In this document: piece after piece, positions 61,801 through 64,000 of the stretch
Position numbering within the stretch: the stretch's first letter is position 1
Layout: every line of letters starts with the position of its first letter
DNA from: Pipra filicauda
Taxonomy: Eukaryota; Chordata; Aves; Passeriformes; Pipridae
NCBI RefSeq assembly: GCF_003945595.2
Contig: NW_024104553.1
Location: 186,001 to 250,000 of the forward strand
Reading direction: 5' to 3'
Length of the DNA: 64,000 nt
Position numbers and translations under genes: made by a program
Notes under the pieces: generated by a model
The model's database searches: none
Told to the model about the DNA's origin: nothing
The model's input: the letters and a program-made list of their open reading frames with translations, nothing else

Positions 61801-64000
61801 AGGACTGTCGGGAGCGTCCCATACCTTGTGAGCCTTACAGAACATCTGGCATCTCTCCAGAAGCCCAGTCTCAGAGTTTAATATCACCTTGAAAGGGAAA
61901 CCTGAGCTGTCAAAGTCAGGAAAAACATTGAAGAGCTACTAAGTTGCCTCTATTGAAGGCTTAGTCCATGGCTGTGCATCCAATAAGGATTGTAGCGTTG
62001 ACAAGGAAGTGCAGAGGGCCAGTGCTGGGAGAGGTGGCTGTGTTCTAACATTTGTAGGTGGCAAAGGAGCTACAGGAAAACCCAAGGAACCTGGCTGCTA
62101 CCACTTGAAAAAATCAGTTCAAATGTCCAGTGAAACAGTCCTCTCCAGAGAATGACCTGCTGCTCACCAGTGGTCAGTAAGCCAAGCACTGAACAGCCCC
62201 AGGATGCCAGCAGAAAAAATGTACCACATTCTGTACTGTGCATAGATGTATTTTCATCCTGTTTTCCTTTGCTTTCTATGAGCCTTAAGAACCATACCTC
62301 TGGTTTATAATCCCCTGACATCAGGGGCTTTAGGGATATACGGCATTCACTGAGACACTGACCTTGAAAATGCAACAATAAAGCTGTTGAAGAGTACACC
62401 TAGTGCAGGTAGCTGGGTGTGCAGCTGCAGTGTGAGCTGCAGGTTTGTGCCCTGGATGGCAGGAGATGTCTTGGAGTCCCATGAAAGGAGCCATGAACTG
62501 CCACTGACCTGTTGCCTAACAAAGGACACTGCCATCTGTGGCACTGTGTGGCTGGTTCACCCAGAGACTCTGTAGAACCCAAATAAAGAAGCAGAAGACC
62601 CCAGACCAAATATCACCATGGGATCAAGAGGCACATGTAAGGGGCATGAAGAGCATGTAAGTAACAGGCTAAAAACAGAGTAAAAAAGCCCAAAGATTTC
62701 TACATTCACCCTGGAGGCATTAGCTCAAGCTGTTATTGTTTTACTGCCCTGTGATTAAATGAGTGTAGTGTGTGGTGGGATCCAGTTGGGGCACCCACTC
62801 ACTGGTCCAATGGAGCTGCCCCTTGCGAAGGGGCTTTGGTCCCAGCAATGAAAGTCTGGGGTGGTGGGAGTGTGACTCCCAGAGTAGTCCTGAATGGACC
62901 ACTCAGACAGGAAGGTTTCCTTAAAAAAACTAGCCACTGTGTGTGTGTGTCCACTGAGAGCAGCAGTCACCTCTTGGCATTTGCAAAAAACCACTGGAGG
63001 CAGTGCTTTGCTGCTGGCACTGAACTTCACAAAATGTATGTGTTACAGGAGCTTTGCTTTTCAAGATGAATTCACAGGCCAGCTTGGTGAAAGTGTTATG
63101 AGCGTTTCAATCAGACTTCAGAGCAAAAGCTCCAAATTTGTCATTTAACTAGAGAGGAAGGAAACAGCTGGGACGCTGCAACCTGGAGCAGGAAAGAAAA
63201 GCGAAAGAAAAGCAAAAGAAATGTGCTGAGTGATGTTTTGGGGACCGTTTTCAAAGTATGACCTAAGTGTCTGAAAACATACTCCAGGAAATGTCATCTT
63301 TGTGGTTTTAATGAGTTGTTAACTCATTGAGTTCCTCGTTTGCCCCTTTCTCTTTTTTTTTTCCCTTCTCGCTCCTCATGTTCTTATTTTGATGTAATTG
63401 CTTGCAGTTCAGAATCCCAACTTGAAAGTCAGTGCTTGCTTAGCTGAGGTGCATCCAGGCACAGTGTGTCTGTCTGTGTGTGTGTTGGTGCACACACACA
63501 CACGCTCTTTAGCCAGGCTGTTGGGATGCGTGTGTGTTTATATGTGCACGTGTTCCTTTTTGTTACCATCATCTTAGCTGAGGGTGGTGGCAGTGCTGGG
63601 TGTGTGAATATGCAGACATACTCCTGCTTGTTACCTCCTCAGGCAGTAGCGGTGGAGGGATGTGTGCTCCTGCTGGGTACGGGGTTGAATAAAGAGGTAG
63701 AGTGGAACAAGTGAAAAGTAGGAGGTGCTTTCTTTGGTTGCATGTTTGAAAAGCCATGATCAAGAAAGAGGATTTTTGTCTGACTGACCATCCAAGTTAG
63801 TGATGAAAAGAAGGCAGCATTTTTAAAGATAATACCAGGAAAAATACTCCTCACTAGTAAACAACCAGTAGTGGAGTGTAGGAGTACTGGAGGTCCAGGA
63901 GGCTGTCAGACTGTCCTGTTGGAGCTCATTTTCCTTGTTGCTGCCAGTCACTGTTGCTGTCAGAATGTTAGTCATGTTTACCACAACTGGATATAGAGGA
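52839..64000. other. Intronic or intergenic, no feature recognised
   Basis: I scanned both strands for PACS exons, CCDC167 exons, LTR ends and CR1 tails and saw none. Short ORFs (for example 56715-57047 and 58406-58795) have no recognisable domain. A GT run facing a CA run lies at about 63463-63503. Confidence 0.5.
63463..63503. repeat. Facing (GT)n and (CA)n runs
   Basis: A TGTGTCTGTCTG(TG)n run is followed after a few bases by (CA)n, so the two can fold into a hairpin of about 8-10 base pairs. Confidence 0.8.

Overview
The window looks like nuclear DNA from a bird, probably a passerine. The evidence is CR1 LINE fragments (including the typical avian CR1 3' end), a tRNA-headed SINE with a CR1-like tail that resembles the passerine element TguSINE1, and an ERVL-like provirus with no env gene. 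Genes have spliced vertebrate structure with CpG-island promoters. Nothing bacterial is present.

Layout. At 1-4 kb are the last five coding exons of RRP36 (+ strand, nucleolar 18S rRNA processing), with a CR1 fragment in the upstream intron and two poly(A) signals. A CpG-rich solo LTR follows at about 4.58-5.65 kb. A TMEM121-family gene lies on the - strand: poly(A) signal at 6.36 kb, single coding exon at 6948-7883, and a non-coding first exon in a CpG island at 9.58 kb. The interval 10-17.4 kb is non-coding and holds two related solo LTRs in opposite orientation, plus three diverged copies of an unidentified repeat. At 17.6-18.3 kb is a second CpG island with a cluster of inverted CCAAT boxes and the first coding exon of a PACS-family sorting adaptor (+ strand, ends in a clean splice donor at 18264).

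From 18.3 kb to the end I read mostly intron, presumably PACS intron 1, because no second PACS exon could be recognised. This stretch carries a rearranged CR1 (33.5-35.7 kb) containing a foreign 260-bp block, the tRNA-derived SINE (36.1 kb), one exon of CCDC167 on the - strand (about 37.0 kb), a nearly intact ERVL-like provirus (42.65-49.41 kb, two about 693-bp LTRs, 5-bp target duplication) and another CR1 tail (52.55 kb).

The most interesting points are these. (1) RRP36 and CCDC167 belong to the human 6p21 block, while PACS2 and TMEM121 are neighbours at 14q32.33. The 6p21.1, 14q32 and 11q13 regions are known paralogons, so this window may hold bird-retained third copies of PACS and TMEM121 that mammals lack. 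(2) In the provirus, gag and pol share one reading frame separated by a single TAG, and a well-formed H-type pseudoknot can be drawn 10 nt downstream, as in stop-codon readthrough. (3) The same provirus has a hydrophobic ORF before gag that overlaps the gag start as TAATG.
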